64,000 bases of DNA from Diorhabda sublineata. Its lineage: Eukaryota > Arthropoda > Insecta > Coleoptera > Chrysomelidae. How positions within the stretch are numbered: the stretch's first letter is position 1; every line of letters starts with the position of its first letter. The DNA lies in contig NC_079478.1 in NCBI RefSeq assembly GCF_026230105.1, positions 19,111,653 through 19,175,652 of the forward strand. Reading direction: 5' to 3'. The notes beneath the pieces are model-generated. The model was not told the DNA's origin. It saw only the letters and a program-made list of their open reading frames with translations, and did not search any database. The translations under genes and the position numbers were made by a program. Positions 46,651 through 59,800 of the stretch are shown here, piece by piece.

Positions 46651-48571
46651 ATGGCTGTGGGTATGTTTATATTATCCCAAAAGCAACGACAAAAGTTATC
46701 AATTATTTTTATAATTTTAAATATTTTTCAAATTATTATGGGATGTGGTATGACTGGATCGTCTCTTTATATAATTATTGCAGTTGCTCCAATACTACAC
46801 CAAGAAAAATCGGAAATTAATTTCGTATTTGCAGTAACAGGACTTTATGGTACCCATGTAATGTTTCACTGGATAGTTGGAATTAATATTAGTCAAAGGT
46901 GTCTTAATAGTGCTGGGAGGTTAGTGTTTTTAAATAATAATTTGATAATATAGTTGTTATACAATAATATTTTATACATTTTTAAAATATATGAGAAATT
47001 TTCTAATGAATAATTATTTGAGATTTAAAAAATAACTTAACATATAAATTTTTTTTAATCAAATGTTGAATTTTTATTCCACATAAACTGGATATCATAG
47101 TAAAAACTATCACTAGAATACCTAATATAATTATTCTAATTTTTCAGGAAAACTACAAGTAGCCTTTTTCTTTTATGGTCATGTTTAGGTACAGGCACTA
47201 TACTTCAATTATTAATTTTGTCGCACTTTGCCAGAAAAATGAACAAGTACATTTCAAGATCTATCAAACAATCCATAATAACTGGAATGAACCAATATCT
47301 TCAGGATCTTTCATGGAAAGAAGTTATAGATAAACTGCAATACAGTCACGAATGCTGTGGATTAATATCTTTTCAAGATTGGCACGAAGAAAAATGGTTG
47401 ACGAAATATCACATCGATACTAAATCAACTGTGATTAAACAGTGAGTTATCTTATAATTTTAGATTCATATTTTCTTGTTGTATATTTAGAAGATATCAG
47501 AAAAAAATCTGATGTATATATTTTTTTCAGATTAAGAACAAATGATGAAGTTTTAACACTACCTGTTGTACCCTGGAGCTGTTGTAAAGTTGATTTCCCC
47601 ATGCAATGTCTACACGATCCAATTCAGCAGACAGAGTTCACACATTTATGGGTTGCTGAACCAACTTTTGTTACTGATTCCATTAACACAAAGGGATGTT
47701 TGAATATATTGAGAAAACCAATTACTTGGACTATTAATGCCTTTGTCACTGTTGTTTCATTTTTAACTATCATTCATGTGAGTAGAAATATTTTACAGGA
47801 CTTAAAACATTAAATTTTCTACTATATTAGGTAACCTGAAAGTAAGAATCTGTTTAGGTATTAATTTTCATAGTATCCAGACTTTTGTACACATCATCAA
47901 GAAATTCTATTTTACTTGGTGATCCAGAAGAACCAGCACCTGGTTGGATATTCGGCAGAGGTGATTGTGGATATACAGGAGGTAAAACAGTTTTGGAGAT
48001 AATGGTAAGTGTGGTAAATACTAGGTTTTCTTCTTTAATCTTTTTTTTTCTACAAGTTTTTGTTTAATTATCAAATCCAATGTTTTAGGAAAATTATAGG
48101 ATAAATTTGAGAAAACATACTAAAAACGATACTGAAGAGACAGACACATCAAATAAAAAATCATCTTTTAAGATACGTTTTTTAAAGAAAAAAGTAAAAA
48201 GTAAAACATTAGACGAATCTGTAAAAACTGATATAACTACCACAAATGATGCAGATACTATTTTAAACATTTCTGACTCTGAAGATAAAACAAAAGGAAA
48301 AGACATTTTGAAAATTAATAAGGACCCAAAAGTCATTGAAAACTCTACCAAAACTTCTAAGAAAGAAGAAAATGCTCGCAAAGTTCTCCCAAGAAAAAAT
48401 GCTGAAAGCAAAAGCGTTAGTAATAAAATATTAGAAGCAGACGCTAAGAAGAAACCAAATATTTCAAATGAAAAAACTAAAATGAAAACTTTGATTAAAA
48501 ACAGTAAGCCAGACAGCAATAGTAAAAGTGCTCGTTCCATGGAAGAAAAATTGAAAGAATTACAACAATGA
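46651..48571 (+). CDS. RDS/ROM1-type (peripherin-like) tetraspanin with long basic tail
   Basis: A four-pass membrane protein that probably organises curved or specialised membrane domains. Exons 46651-46919, 47148-47441, 47531-47777, 47858-48004 and 48089-48571 sum to 1440 nt (479 residues). TM1 is about residues 15-42, TM2 51-75, TM3 92-114 and TM4 about 255-283. The large extracellular loop has HECCGLISFQDWHEEKW, VVPWSCCKVDFPMQC and NTKGC, the CCG/PWSCC pattern that distinguishes the RDS/ROM1 group from ordinary tetraspanins. The intermolecular Cys of RDS is replaced by Ser in DLSWKEVIDKLQ. After TM4 the tail holds LLGDPEEPAPGWIFG, then a Lys/Ser/Asp-rich disordered segment of about 160 residues in its own exon (48089-48571), much longer than in peripherin. 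A possible ATTAAA poly(A) signal is at 48593. Exon 1 uses a GTTAGT donor. Confidence 0.86.
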
Positions 48572-48598
48572 TGATTATTTTATAATGTAGGCATTAAA

Positions 48599-49299
48599 AA
48601 ATATACTGTTGTCTTGTATTGCCATTTATTTCAACTTAGTTTAATCATAATTATTCGATTTATTTTCATAAATAATGTACCAATGTTTGGAAAAGAAAAA
48701 TGGTGTGTTATGGTAACTGCTTAGTTGGACATTAACGATGCAAAATATGTTGAACTTCCTACTTTCACGATAAATAAAAGAAATTATTTTAAAAGAAAAA
48801 TGGTATGTTATAATATATAAATATAAATTCTTTTTTAAAGGTCAATATTAAAATATATTATATTAAAATACTTTCCAAGATCACTAATCAAGCATGAGCA
48901 TATCATAATCAAATACACTCCCCAACATTTTTTTTTAATTTCCAATCTATAATAATTAGTATAATAGGCAAATTGTGTGTGACAATACAATTCAGTTGAC
49001 ATGAACAGGAATCCAGTGATTACTATCTCTTATAGCTATAAATAATATCTAGATTGATTAATTCTATTGGAATACACTACCATTCGTTAAAACCTATTAA
49101 TTAGTTCGCATCGATCATGTCGTTTAAGTTTACGCTGATCTGTTGGTTCCACCATCAAGTTAGATGTCAACCTATTTGAATGATATTTTAATTATATTTA
49201 TAGCTTATGGATAAGTTTTTTATTTCCTTTTTGACCGATTTCTCTTGAAGATCGCGAATATTGACAAAATTTGGTACAAACTATGAAGCAATTACAATT
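48599..49299. other. intergenic, nothing recognised
   Basis: AT-rich DNA after the tetraspanin. No coding trace, repeat or terminus identified. Confidence 0.4.
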
Positions 49300-50250
49300 C
49301 TTAGCACTTTCTATTTGAATTACTCCAGAATTTCAATAATTGAATTGGCTGTTGATCCCTTCAGTGAGAAACCGTACGTCCAAATAGATTTGAGGATTGC
49401 TTTCTAGATCAGTACTTTATTTTTCAATTTCTTATACCTTTTATATGTTTGTGTTTCTAAATCATCTTGATTTTAGATCTCTCTGTTTTAAAATTAGTTT
49501 TTTATATAATTTTTGAAAGATAGATAAAAATTTTTAATAATTGAGATTTTCTACCTAACAGCCATTATAAATCTCTTAGTTTCGAACCCAATTGTTTGCG
49601 GTTGATAAATATGTTAGGTGCGTGTCTACATATTTGACATCGTTTCGTTGAGATAGTTTGATTATTTAGAGTGACTTCTGGACATTTGCCTTTATGGTCG
49701 GTGAATATTACCTAAACATACTTTAATTCGCCGTCATTTTAACCAGTTTGCTACCTTATTGAGTTGAAGTTGTAGTATATTTGATGCTAGAACAGAATCT
49801 TTGTGTGATGTTGATTTGGCAGTCTCGTTTACTAATACGTCATTGCTATTTGGTCATGAAGAGGAGACAAAGTAGTGATCCCAGAATATTGCCTTGTGGA
49901 ACTCCGGAGTTTATTTTCATGGCTGGTGTTTGCTCATCAAGGTATGAGTCAAAAAGTAGCGACTTTCGAGGTAGGAGTGAAGGATTTGGTAATAGTTAAT
50001 AGGTAAGGGAGGTCTCGGTGATGTCTAGGAACGATGTAGCAGAATATCTTCTAATTTCTAAATTTTCATCTATTTTATTAGTTACACAATGAACTTTTTC
50101 GATTTTTGTGTGCTCACGTTTAAACCCAAATTAATGATTTGGTAGTAAATTTCTTTGGTGACTGATTAACTGCATTTTTTCGACAAATACTTTTCTAACA
50201 ACTTGCTCAGCATAGAAAGCAGACTTATAGGTCTGTTTCATTAAAATATT
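49300..50250 (-). mobile_element. Jockey-type LINE reverse-transcriptase fragment
   Basis: Minus-strand pieces: YLDEQTPAMKINSGVPQGNI then LGSLL (about 49955-49880), VTFTD-like and CPEVTLNNQTISTKR (about 49700-49630), and NRKQLGSKLRDLYWLLGRKS-like sequence with an internal stop (about 49600-49540). These are motifs 5 to 7 and the thumb of Jockey-clade RTs. It is heavily mutated, with frames shifting several times. Confidence 0.68.
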
Positions 50251-52734
50251 GTTTTGTATTTAAAAGCATATTCAAATCAATTTAATTATAGAGTGCCGTT
50301 CGGACTTCTTCACATTTTAGTATTCTTGTTGCTAAACATAAAGGCTTCAGTTATACTGTCGCATCAGTACTCAGTAGTAGTGAATTGTGTTGGATAAGTT
50401 CAGGCGTGATTTGAGTATAATCAGGTTATTAGGAATACCTTTTGTGTCTTATTTTTTATTGGTAAATAATACCCTATGTAATTGCAAGTTGCCTCAAATA
50501 CATTTTTTAAATTTTTTGCACGTGACTGACAATGTTAAAAACCCGATTAATCACCTGGCTTATTTTTTTTCTTATTCATAAAAACAAATTTTGGGGTTGA
50601 TTTAGCCCCGCTATTCACCGCCCTGATTTACAGTTTCATAATAGGTGAGCTATATAACAAGTTTTCAGTTTGCAAACTGTAGTCGTAATATTAAATATTC
50701 TGGGTTTAATTGAAGTTGCAACTGTAGACATTATGAGGTTCAATTCAAATTTTGCGTAGTGCATTTTTAATTCAGCGCTACACAAAATTTCAGCAAAGCG
50801 AAGTAGATGAAATAAAATTTTATCTTAGTGATTGAAGTTGTGAGAATTGGTTATATATCCCAGACCTGGTCTTATTTTATTCCTTCCCATCTCTTCGAAA
50901 CCTCTGAATGCTCTAGAAATCGTCAATTGTGCCACTCGTACGAGTGAGTTTTCCTCATAAGATTATGATTTGGGTAAATATCAATCTAGGAATACGCAGC
51001 TAGGTACAAATGATTTTAGAATAAATCATTTTTGCAATGAAGGAAATTATAATTTTTTACAGCATGTATGTATATGTATACATTTTTTACTATTTCAAGG
51101 AAATCAATTAAAAACATTTGCGTCAAAAACAAAGTAATCCTGTTAAATAAACCTGTAATTACAATTTAACAAATCATGCATTAATAATATTACGAACAAG
51201 TTCGCGAAATGGGTCCTTGCCTTAAGCCGGCCCTGCTTGGCTACAATGGAATTTTAAATTTCAGCGAAGGCACATATTTTTTTATATATTACGGAATTCG
51301 TTTGATCGCAAGTTTTTTTATAGCAAACGGTTTATTTCTATTGTTTCTTTTGGATAAGTTAGTATAGTGTTTAAATAAATTAAGAACGCAAGATACAGTG
51401 TCTATTAATTAACCCCACAAATAGAAATTTTATAAATCAATAAGAAAAACATTACAATAAATAAAAGCATTTATTATAAATCAACATATAGACAACAGAA
51501 CTTATTTCGAATTGTCCAAATATAAAATACTTACACCCTGATGGTACCGCCCCTGGAGGAACGGGAATCATTAAAAATACTTTCGAATGGAGTGGCGGGC
51601 CGAGGACTCTCCTCTCCTATTATAATAATTTATTTGAGATACTAAATTATATGCAATGTCTTGATTAAAATGAAATTTGAACCATGCCCATATGCTACTA
51701 AAAACCCTTTCATAGTTTATAGATATTTTCAAACTCCTTGTTGTATATTTTTTGTTAATCTTTGTTTTCTAAAATGTTGCTGATAAGTATAATTGCGATA
51801 TTGAATTTAGTGCAAAAGCAGATATTGCTGTCTAATAATTTTTTTCACAAATATTGTAAGTTCCAAAATAAAAAAGTGTGTTTAAAAGAGAAAAAGGAAT
51901 AGGTTGCTGGCAAATACACCTTAAGATAAAGATGACACATAATATACTAAATTTATTTTTTATAAAGTACTAGTTATAATACAAAAACAATCTTATTGTA
52001 TAAAAACATAAAATCAAGTAATATTTCGAGTCCTCCTTTCAGAATGTAATATCGATCTCATTATTTAACATGGCTAAGTATATAAAACAAATTAAACTTC
52101 GAGATTGACATACAACAAACAGGCCAGTCTGTAAACATTTAATTTTTGTTAAGTATTTTATGCTAACATCATTAATATATAATAAAAATTCTTCTAAATT
52201 CAGATCAAATTTTAAGAATATGTTTAATATTTTTTCTCAAACTTCTTGTTTTAATAGTTTCCTAAGTTATTTGTATCCTGATGTAAATTCTCAGATTTCA
52301 CTGAATCATTATATACTTTCACCAAGTAATTTATTGGCCAAAAAAAATTGTAAAAGGTTGCCCAGCAACTACAAGTTATTTTAGAGTAAAAAAAATGACA
52401 CGCGAAGTATTTAGATTTTTTTGTCATATAATGAAATACAATTTTATTTGAAGAGCTATATCCTGAATATAAAATTTGGGTTTTTATATCTACCATAGTA
52501 TTGAAATTTTCTGATACTTTTCAAACTAATCTGTCCTTCTTAAGGACAACAAATCACGTGATATTCAGAGTTTTTTAGATAGTTATTTGGCGTAAACTTC
52601 GCTAAACTTTAAAATGAGTAAGAAAAGTTAAATGTCTTTTAAATTGTTTTTTTAAGTAAAGAAATTTTGAGAAATTGAGAAAAATTCAACGTGTATAATA
52701 ATTTTAGAATTATTATTGCAATCATTTAAAATTT
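50251..52734. other. intergenic with a lone hAT-type terminus
   Basis: The only feature found is CCTTAAGCCGGCCCTG at 51219-51234, the inverse of CAGGGCCGGCTTAAGG, a hAT-like right end similar to the one at 35821. No left partner was located. The frames at 50387-50581, 52160-52384 and 52251-52496 lack coding character. Confidence 0.4.
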
Positions 52735-52912
52735 GTAATTAAATTCCATCTAGGATGCAGTTTGTGAATATATAATTGTCTTGTTAAAAATGATTATTTC
52801 TTTTTAATAACTTTTCCAGAAATTTATAATTAAATTCCATCTAGGATGCAGTTTGTGAATATATAATTGTCTTGTTCAAAATGATTATTTCTTTTTAATA
52901 ACTTTTCCACAA
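52730..52912. repeat. tandem duplication, 91-bp unit, two copies
   Basis: The unit starting AATTAAATTCCATCTAGGAT at about 52738 is repeated at about 52829 with few differences (for example CTTGTTAAAAATG versus CTTGTTCAAAATG). Both copies run through TTTTTAATAACTTTTCCA. Confidence 0.88.
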
Positions 52913-53019
52913 CTTTATAAGGTTGGTAACTAAATATAGCACACAACAAATGTAAAACACATTGCCTTGGGCTAGTTAAAAAGCTTGACATTGGGTACTT
53001 TATGAATTGAAAGAAATTC

Positions 53020-53686
53020 ATTTAACACAAAGAATCAACATTTGGGATATGCCCCTTAAACGAAATAAAATCGACCATTTCTTGAAAAAAATCATCTCTG
53101 GTGATGAAGATGGATCGTTTAAAGTAACATAGTTCGAAAACGATCATGGAACAAACACGATAAACCATGCTGTCAGTTTGGTGGGATTACAAAGGTATTG
53201 TGTTTTTTGAGCTGCTTCCAAAGAACCAAACGTTCAATTCTGATGTTTAATATTAACAATTAATGAAACTGGATGAAGCAATCGAAGACAAACGGCTAGA
53301 ATTGTGAAATCAGAAAAGTTTAGTGTTCCACCATTATAATGCAAAGCCTCACACATCTTTGGCAACTCGTGGTAAACTATTGGACTTTGGCTGGGAGGTA
53401 ATGCCTCATACAGCCCTGATCTGGCACCATTGATTACCATTTATTTCGAAGTTTGCAGAATGGTCAAACTTTCACAAATGACGATGACCTTCAATCGCAC
53501 CTGGTTCAGTTTTTTTCTTATAATGCACCAAAAATTTTATGAGAGCCGAATCATGAAGCTGAAAGAAAGGTGGCAAAAGGTAATTGAGCGAAATGAAAAA
53601 TATATAATTGATTAAAAACTATTCTTTGTTAAAAAAAGTGTTTTATTTTATACTACAAAACCGAAATTACTTTGTCACCAATCCAA
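53020..53686 (+). mobile_element. irritans-like mariner, 5'-truncated
   Basis: Plus-strand pieces: HFLKKIISGDEDGSFKVT (first catalytic Asp region), a stop-rich middle, ASYSPDLAPLITIYFEVCRM (third Asp) and the open C-terminus KFYESRIMKLKERWQKVIER then NEKYIID ending at 53615. The 3' tip CAAAACCGAAATTACTTTGT then CACCAATCCAA ends at 53686, next to TA. The 5' end is missing. Same family as the copy at the right window edge. Confidence 0.85.
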
Positions 53687-53688
53687 TA

Positions 53689-55559
53689 TGTTTCTAAGTC
53701 ATCAAGCTAACTTCTTTGAGAGAATCCCATGTACTGATCGACGTTTACTTCGGTAAGATAATGAATTAGTTGTTGTAAACTGCAGTAAAATAAAAATTAT
53801 GAGGTTTCAATCTAGAAACAACTTAAGTATATTAAATTCAACTCAAACCTCGCAAAATGAAAACTTAATTCTAAAATTTTTAAATCACTTATTGACTAAA
53901 TTATATCACACTGATAACCACCCTTTAGTTTCTCCCGAAATTTACTCACCCAAAGGATAAATGAGATCAACAGAAATTTATTGTTTGGAGAAATGGATCA
54001 GTAGGCTATTGTATCTACTGATACAATAGCTACAATAGCCTACATAATGATATGGATTCGTATATGACTAAAATGGAAAAATAATTGTTTGTACTAGTTT
54101 TATTGAAATAGAATGTAAATACTTTGTGTTTACAAGCTGATGAAAAAAATTATATATTTAGACTATAGTGAATCTTCCATAGTCAAATTGAAAATTCTAG
54201 AACCATTGCTTATTCAGACTAAACATCCTATTTACTACTGTCTGATGCTTCAAGCCAAATATAAACCTACGACCTATGATCATACAGTTTAGTTTTTTGT
54301 GTATTGGAAGTAAACAGTGTGATCAGTACCTTCCTTATTCTATTATTAGATGATTTAAAAGCATTAAAATACCACAAAAAGTTCTAAATAATCATCAAAT
54401 TCACTTATAAATTTATTTGAATATAGCTCTGCAAACAAAATTGATTTTTTTATTTCCTTGGTGAATCAGTTTTCACTAGTACAAATGAATTCTTTTGAAA
54501 TAGTCAGTATATAAAGCAAATAAAACTGAAAGTTTTAAAGAAAAATACCTATTTTTAGATCTACATATTCTGTTAGATAATAAAAATTGTGTTAGACAGT
54601 AAAAAATGATTGTCATATTTATTTTACATCAATAGCCTTTCTGCTATTGAAATAAATTTTTATAAGCGAAAGATATATAAGGTATAATTCCAAAAACTTA
54701 GTATAGTATAGTATCACTGAATTTTCGACAAATGTAGGTTTCTACATGTTTCAAAGAAATGAAACTGTATACTTTTGATATAATAGATAAGTTTTACTGT
54801 CTTTATGCTCTTTATCTCATGACTAAACATCTCAGAAGTTCCTGATGCCCACAATAAAATTTGTTGTTTGTTTGAAAATTTTAATTTTCATTTAATTATT
54901 TTACTTTTGAACGGAGGTATCGATATAATACTGTCAATATTTTAAATAAAAAAAGACAAATTAATATTGAAGAGAATCAAGCAAGAAAAAGCTTAACAAA
55001 ACGTACTCTGTAGTAGACAAACTGGCCCATAAACAATGATTTTCTAAACTGCTAAACTCTATATTACACTTGTTTTTTATTGAAATAAACGAGCACAACA
55101 ATTGTGATATTACGGTCTATTTAAGATTAATTATATTAATATGTATAATAATTCCAATTTTTTTCACTTTCTTATCTGAATAAATGTTTGTTATTCTTAT
55201 TCTCGTAGGTAGATGCTCTTCTTAAAATTTTCTTGTTCAACCTAAAGCTGCAAAAAAATAGAATACAAAAGGTTTTATCCAAACCAAAAATTATTAAAAC
55301 AAATCTGTTCAAAGGTTAGGAATATGGTCTTCGTTGGCTATGTCATGTAAAATATAGTATCTAGTCCTTAATTTTCCTTTACATTTTTGAAAATCAGTAC
55401 TATACTAAATGTAATGAAAACCCATGTCATTAATCAAATTCCACGTAGATTTCTACCAAAAAGATGTTTTATATAAAAAAAATTAAGGTAAAATAAGTCA
55501 TTATAATACAATATATAATAAAGGATCGAGTAATAAACTCACCTGCAGACGGTTAACTA
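53689..55559. other. intergenic, with a small palindrome
   Basis: No gene recognised. 54001-54043 is an imperfect double palindrome: GTAGGCTATTGTA pairs with TACAATAGCCTAC, and an inner TGTATC pairs with GATACA. The rest is AT-rich. Confidence 0.5.
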
Positions 55560-55609
55560 CACCAAATATATAGTGTTATCGATAAAACCCACCAATACAA
55601 CGTTAAATC

Positions 55610-55840
55610 CGGCCTAAGAAAATTAGAAGCTTAAGTACTACAAAGAGAAGTTCTCTCACTGGTCCTCAACATCTATACAAGAAATATCCCAATGGAAGAT
55701 AGTATTATGTTGGCTTTTTGTGTAGACAATATTGGTTGTCATAAATACTAACCATTCAACAATAGAAGTGATAAGATTACAACATGCCATGAATATGAGA
55801 AACGACTAGGTATAAAACAGAAAATCCAGAACATGAATAA
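55610..55840 (+). mobile_element. possible LINE fragment
   Basis: The plus strand reads QREVLSLVLNIYTRNIPMED, which resembles the RT block usually written as GVPQGS-LSP-LFN-Y. LAFCVDNIGCHK follows where the active-site block would be. Short and poorly preserved; an assignment by two motifs only. Confidence 0.38.
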
Positions 55841-56820
55841 TTTTAAGAAGAAAATGCGTAGAGAGAAACATGGTCACAAGTCGATTCGAATAGCTTGGCA
55901 GAACTGAGATAAGTATTCAACTATTTTCAAGTATACTACTGCAGAGAAAATAGCTGGACACTGTCCAGTAATGAAGAGGAATAAGGACAGTTCTACATAG
56001 ACATAAATACAAAAGTAATTAATGTAAGCAGTCAAATTGAAGAACTGCATAGTAGTACACCAAGAAAATGGAAGGACGGGCCTAACTCCACTAAGAAAAG
56101 AATAATGAGACCACGTGGTGACGACATCTGGGAGGTAGAAGTTCTCTCTAGAATACATAGCACTATGGGATAAGTTAAAAGACGCCCTGAAAAGAGTCCC
56201 ATATATTCAGAATTACTTTTGCAAATAATGGAATAGCATTGATAAAATTATAGTAATGCTTATATATTTTGAAAATCTAGTCTCAAATTTTATTTAATCC
56301 TTCATTATGAAATTATATAATTCATAAATACAGATAAAATGACAGTTACACAGTCGTTATGAAAAGTTATTATGATAAAGTGAAAATTGAAGATTTTTGA
56401 TGTTTTCTTCACCTTCAATAAGATTTTTGTTGTCCTCACTCCTAGTACCATAATTATTTAATTCAATAAACATAAAATGTTTGATTAGCAGTTTTTATTT
56501 TAATAATTCAAATTTCCAACAAAATTTACATTAATTGGAAAACATACTACCTCAAATATCATTTTTCAAATAATTTCATACGTTTTTCAGACCTTCCAAA
56601 TTCTATAACAAATTATATTCTTGATTTATGCAATCTTGTTATTACTGAAATATAAAAATCTGAAGTGAATTTTTAGAAGTTTTAATATTGAAATGAGCCA
56701 AACCGCTGAAATAGTCACAATTTATAGTAGTTGTTGATGTTAAATCCGTGATTTTTGAGATCAGCATATGATATAAAGTAAAATATTGATGATTTTTGTA
56801 AAAGAAAAACTTAACCACAG
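55841..56820. other. intergenic DNA 3' of PP2A-A
   Basis: Non-coding as far as visible. The minus-strand frame at 55874-56158 is not recognisable. Confidence 0.4.
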
Positions 56821-56826
56821 TTTATT
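56821..56826 (-). terminator. candidate poly(A) signal of PP2A-A
   Basis: The minus strand reads AATAAA (plus TTTATT) 18 bp after the stop codon at 56844. Its closeness supports ending the last exon at 56844 rather than splicing again at the GTAAGG that lies within it. Confidence 0.5.
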
Positions 56827-56843
56827 TAAGGATGACATTTATG

Positions 56844-59800
56844 TTAGAATTCCAAAATTTTCTGAAAATTTGTCATGATAAAATCCTTACCAGCAATGCC
56901 CATGATTGCTTCGGACGCTGAATATTTGACGTCCACGTCATTATCGACGTTCAGTTTGTCCAATACGGGTTTAACTTGCGGTTGTATAACAGATTGATCA
57001 AGTTGTGGAGCTATTCGTTGCAAAGTTTTGGCAACATTGAATCTGACGTTTGCTACTTTGTCATTTGCCATGCTGAGAACGGTAGGTAATAGTAGTTTGG
57101 TTGTTATGTCACTCCCACATGCTTCTGCTAGAACGTTTATGCAAAACAAACACGTCATTCTAAAACAAAAATCAGCATTAAACGTTTTAATGTATAAATA
57201 ATAATGGAAAATGTCAATTTCAGTTTTTATTTCAAAATTTAATGAGAAATGTTAACATACTAAATACCAAATTCTGAGGCAAAAAGATGTTATTTTAGTA
57301 AATCTTTAAAAAAAAATTCCGGAGATATTGAGTTTCCTACAGGTTTCTTGTCTTATCTTTTGCATATTATTGTTATGACAAAGTATTCTAGAACTGGGAG
57401 AGTTCCATTGTCCTCTCCAAAGAATCTACACTTGTGAGTTTCTTACCAGGTACAGGCGGCAGTAGCTTGTAAAGAAGCTAGCGAGGAGGCATAGGAAGAC
57501 ACCAACACAGTTCTAAACTTTTTTTCCTGTACCACAGAATAGAAGACTTTTTAATTTCTTTTCTGGTGAGTGAATTTCCTTTAATCCAGAAACCCCCACT
57601 AAAAAGACTTATTTTGGAATATTTAATAAAGGTCTCTTTTCTACCCGCATGTCAGCTTTGATGACATGGGAGCTTATAGCTTTGATACTTAATAGATAAC
57701 TATCATAATGAATCGCTATGTTACATATTTATCTTTTGAAGTTAATTTTCACGTATTTTCAAATTATAAGATTTTCTGCCTGTAAAACTCTAGGGGACAA
57801 ACCCAGTGATAATGAGTATTTTTAAGCAACCCCGAATACCCAAGACTTGGTTTTTATTGTGGTTTTTGTGCCTGATATGTTCTAATTAGAGGTATTTCTT
57901 TGGAAAGTATTGGTAGTCAACCTTTTCATTTAGAATCATGGTAAAGTTGTTTCTATGCCCAATTTCTTAATAACCTTGTTGGTGAGATATATTTAGATAG
58001 GATTTAGACTCTATTCTTGATACTTTCATTATTTTTACCTTGCTAGATAATCTGAAAATGGACTCATGGACTAATCTGTCTAGCACTAAATTAAAATGTG
58101 TGATGATTTAAAATATCCCAGTTAGACTCTTCTAACTTCAGTGATACTTACTCAGTCTATCCTTTTAACTTAATCAAGGGTTTTAATCGTGTTGTTCTGA
58201 TGAGGTGACAAAAAATTGCGCTATAGGTGTTCATTAAAAGTCCATCAAAAACAACAATGTGTTGATGATTTAGAGCAGTGTTTGGCAATGTTTACACGTA
58301 ATAAATAAGATTTTTGCGTCGATATGAGACAATGGATGAATCATGGATCCAATCCTTCACTCCGGAATCACAATGATCTTCATCTGAGCGGACTGGAGCC
58401 GGTGAACCACGTCTGAATCGTCCAAAGGAACAACAGTCAGTTGGGAAGGTTATCGCTTCAGTATTTGGGAATGCGCATGGAATATTGATCAACGACTATC
58501 TCCAAAAAGGAGAGACAATCAATAGCGAATATTACAGAGTTGTTGTACCTTTGAATGCAAAAATCATGGAAAAACGGCCTAATATGCCGAAGAAAAAAAC
58601 ACTGTTTCACTAAGACAATGTAATGATTCATAAGTCGATGGCAACAATGCTGATGCTTATATTGAAAAATAACACTTTGAATTGTTTTCCTCATCCACTG
58701 TATAGTCCAGATCTGGCTCTCAGTGACTACTGGCTATTCGCTGATCTCAAAAAAAATGCTAGCCAGTAAAAAATTCAGTTCAAATGAAGGAGCAATTGCT
58801 GAAACTTAAGTCTATTTTGAGAAAAAAAAACGAATCTTCCTACAAGCTTTCTGTCTTGGCTTATCCTTAGATATTCAACTTCAGATATCCAGTCTATGTT
58901 ATTTCAGTTTAGAGACGCAGATTTCATAACTGTATGTTGTGTTTGGGTCATGGGTAAAAGTGAACAATTGAAAGAAATATTGTTTTTTCTGTGGTACGTC
59001 TAGTATGCAGAGGTTTCAGAACAAAGAAAATGTGATGACAAATTAGATCAAGAAAATAAAAAGTGTGAAATAAGTAAAAGAAAAAGATGTAAAGGAAATT
59101 GTATAGTTTTCATAAAAAGAAAAACGAAAATATTAACAACTAAAAAATTGTTTAACAAGTAACTACTAAGTTATCACAAAAAAAGAGATTGATAAATAGC
59201 TTTTTTTAAAATAACATCCAACTTTAGTTTAACGATTTATGAAATACATTTTCATACCTGTATAGATAATTTTGATCCCTAGACATGGCCAAAACTTTAG
59301 GTATAATTGTAGTCTCTGCCCATTCAGCTCCAAACTGATCCACTAACTTCCTTAAATTCAATGTGGCAGCTTCCCTAATAGCGAATACATGATCCATTAA
59401 CCAAGTCATACATAATGCATTCAGTTTTTCATCAAAAAATTCTCTTCCCAGTTGACCTGCTAACAAAGGCATATATTCTATGATGGCTGATCGTACTCGC
59501 CATTTTGAATCTTCTGCTAATTCTACAATTGCTGGTAGAAGTGATTGAGAAAGTTGTTGAATACCAATTACCTATAACAGAAGAGAAAATATAAATATAT
59601 GAATCAACTGAATTATTGTCATTAACATAAAAAACAATAAGAATGTAATGTATTCTCACCTCATTTACACAATCCAAATTAGATATAATGTTGAGTCTGA
59701 CCTCAGGACATTCATCTTTTAATTGTGTCAAAAATAGAGGTAATAAGTGCTCAATAGTATTGTGTCTACCAAGAATTGGACTTAAACCCATTATGACAGA

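Noticed and set aside
48094..48540. 148-codon minus-strand frame rich in Phe/Leu/Ser
   Set aside because: Exact antisense of the Lys/Glu-rich last exon of the tetraspanin, which is supported by splicing phase.
49781..49999. 72-codon plus-strand frame
   Set aside because: Antisense of a Jockey-type RT fragment.
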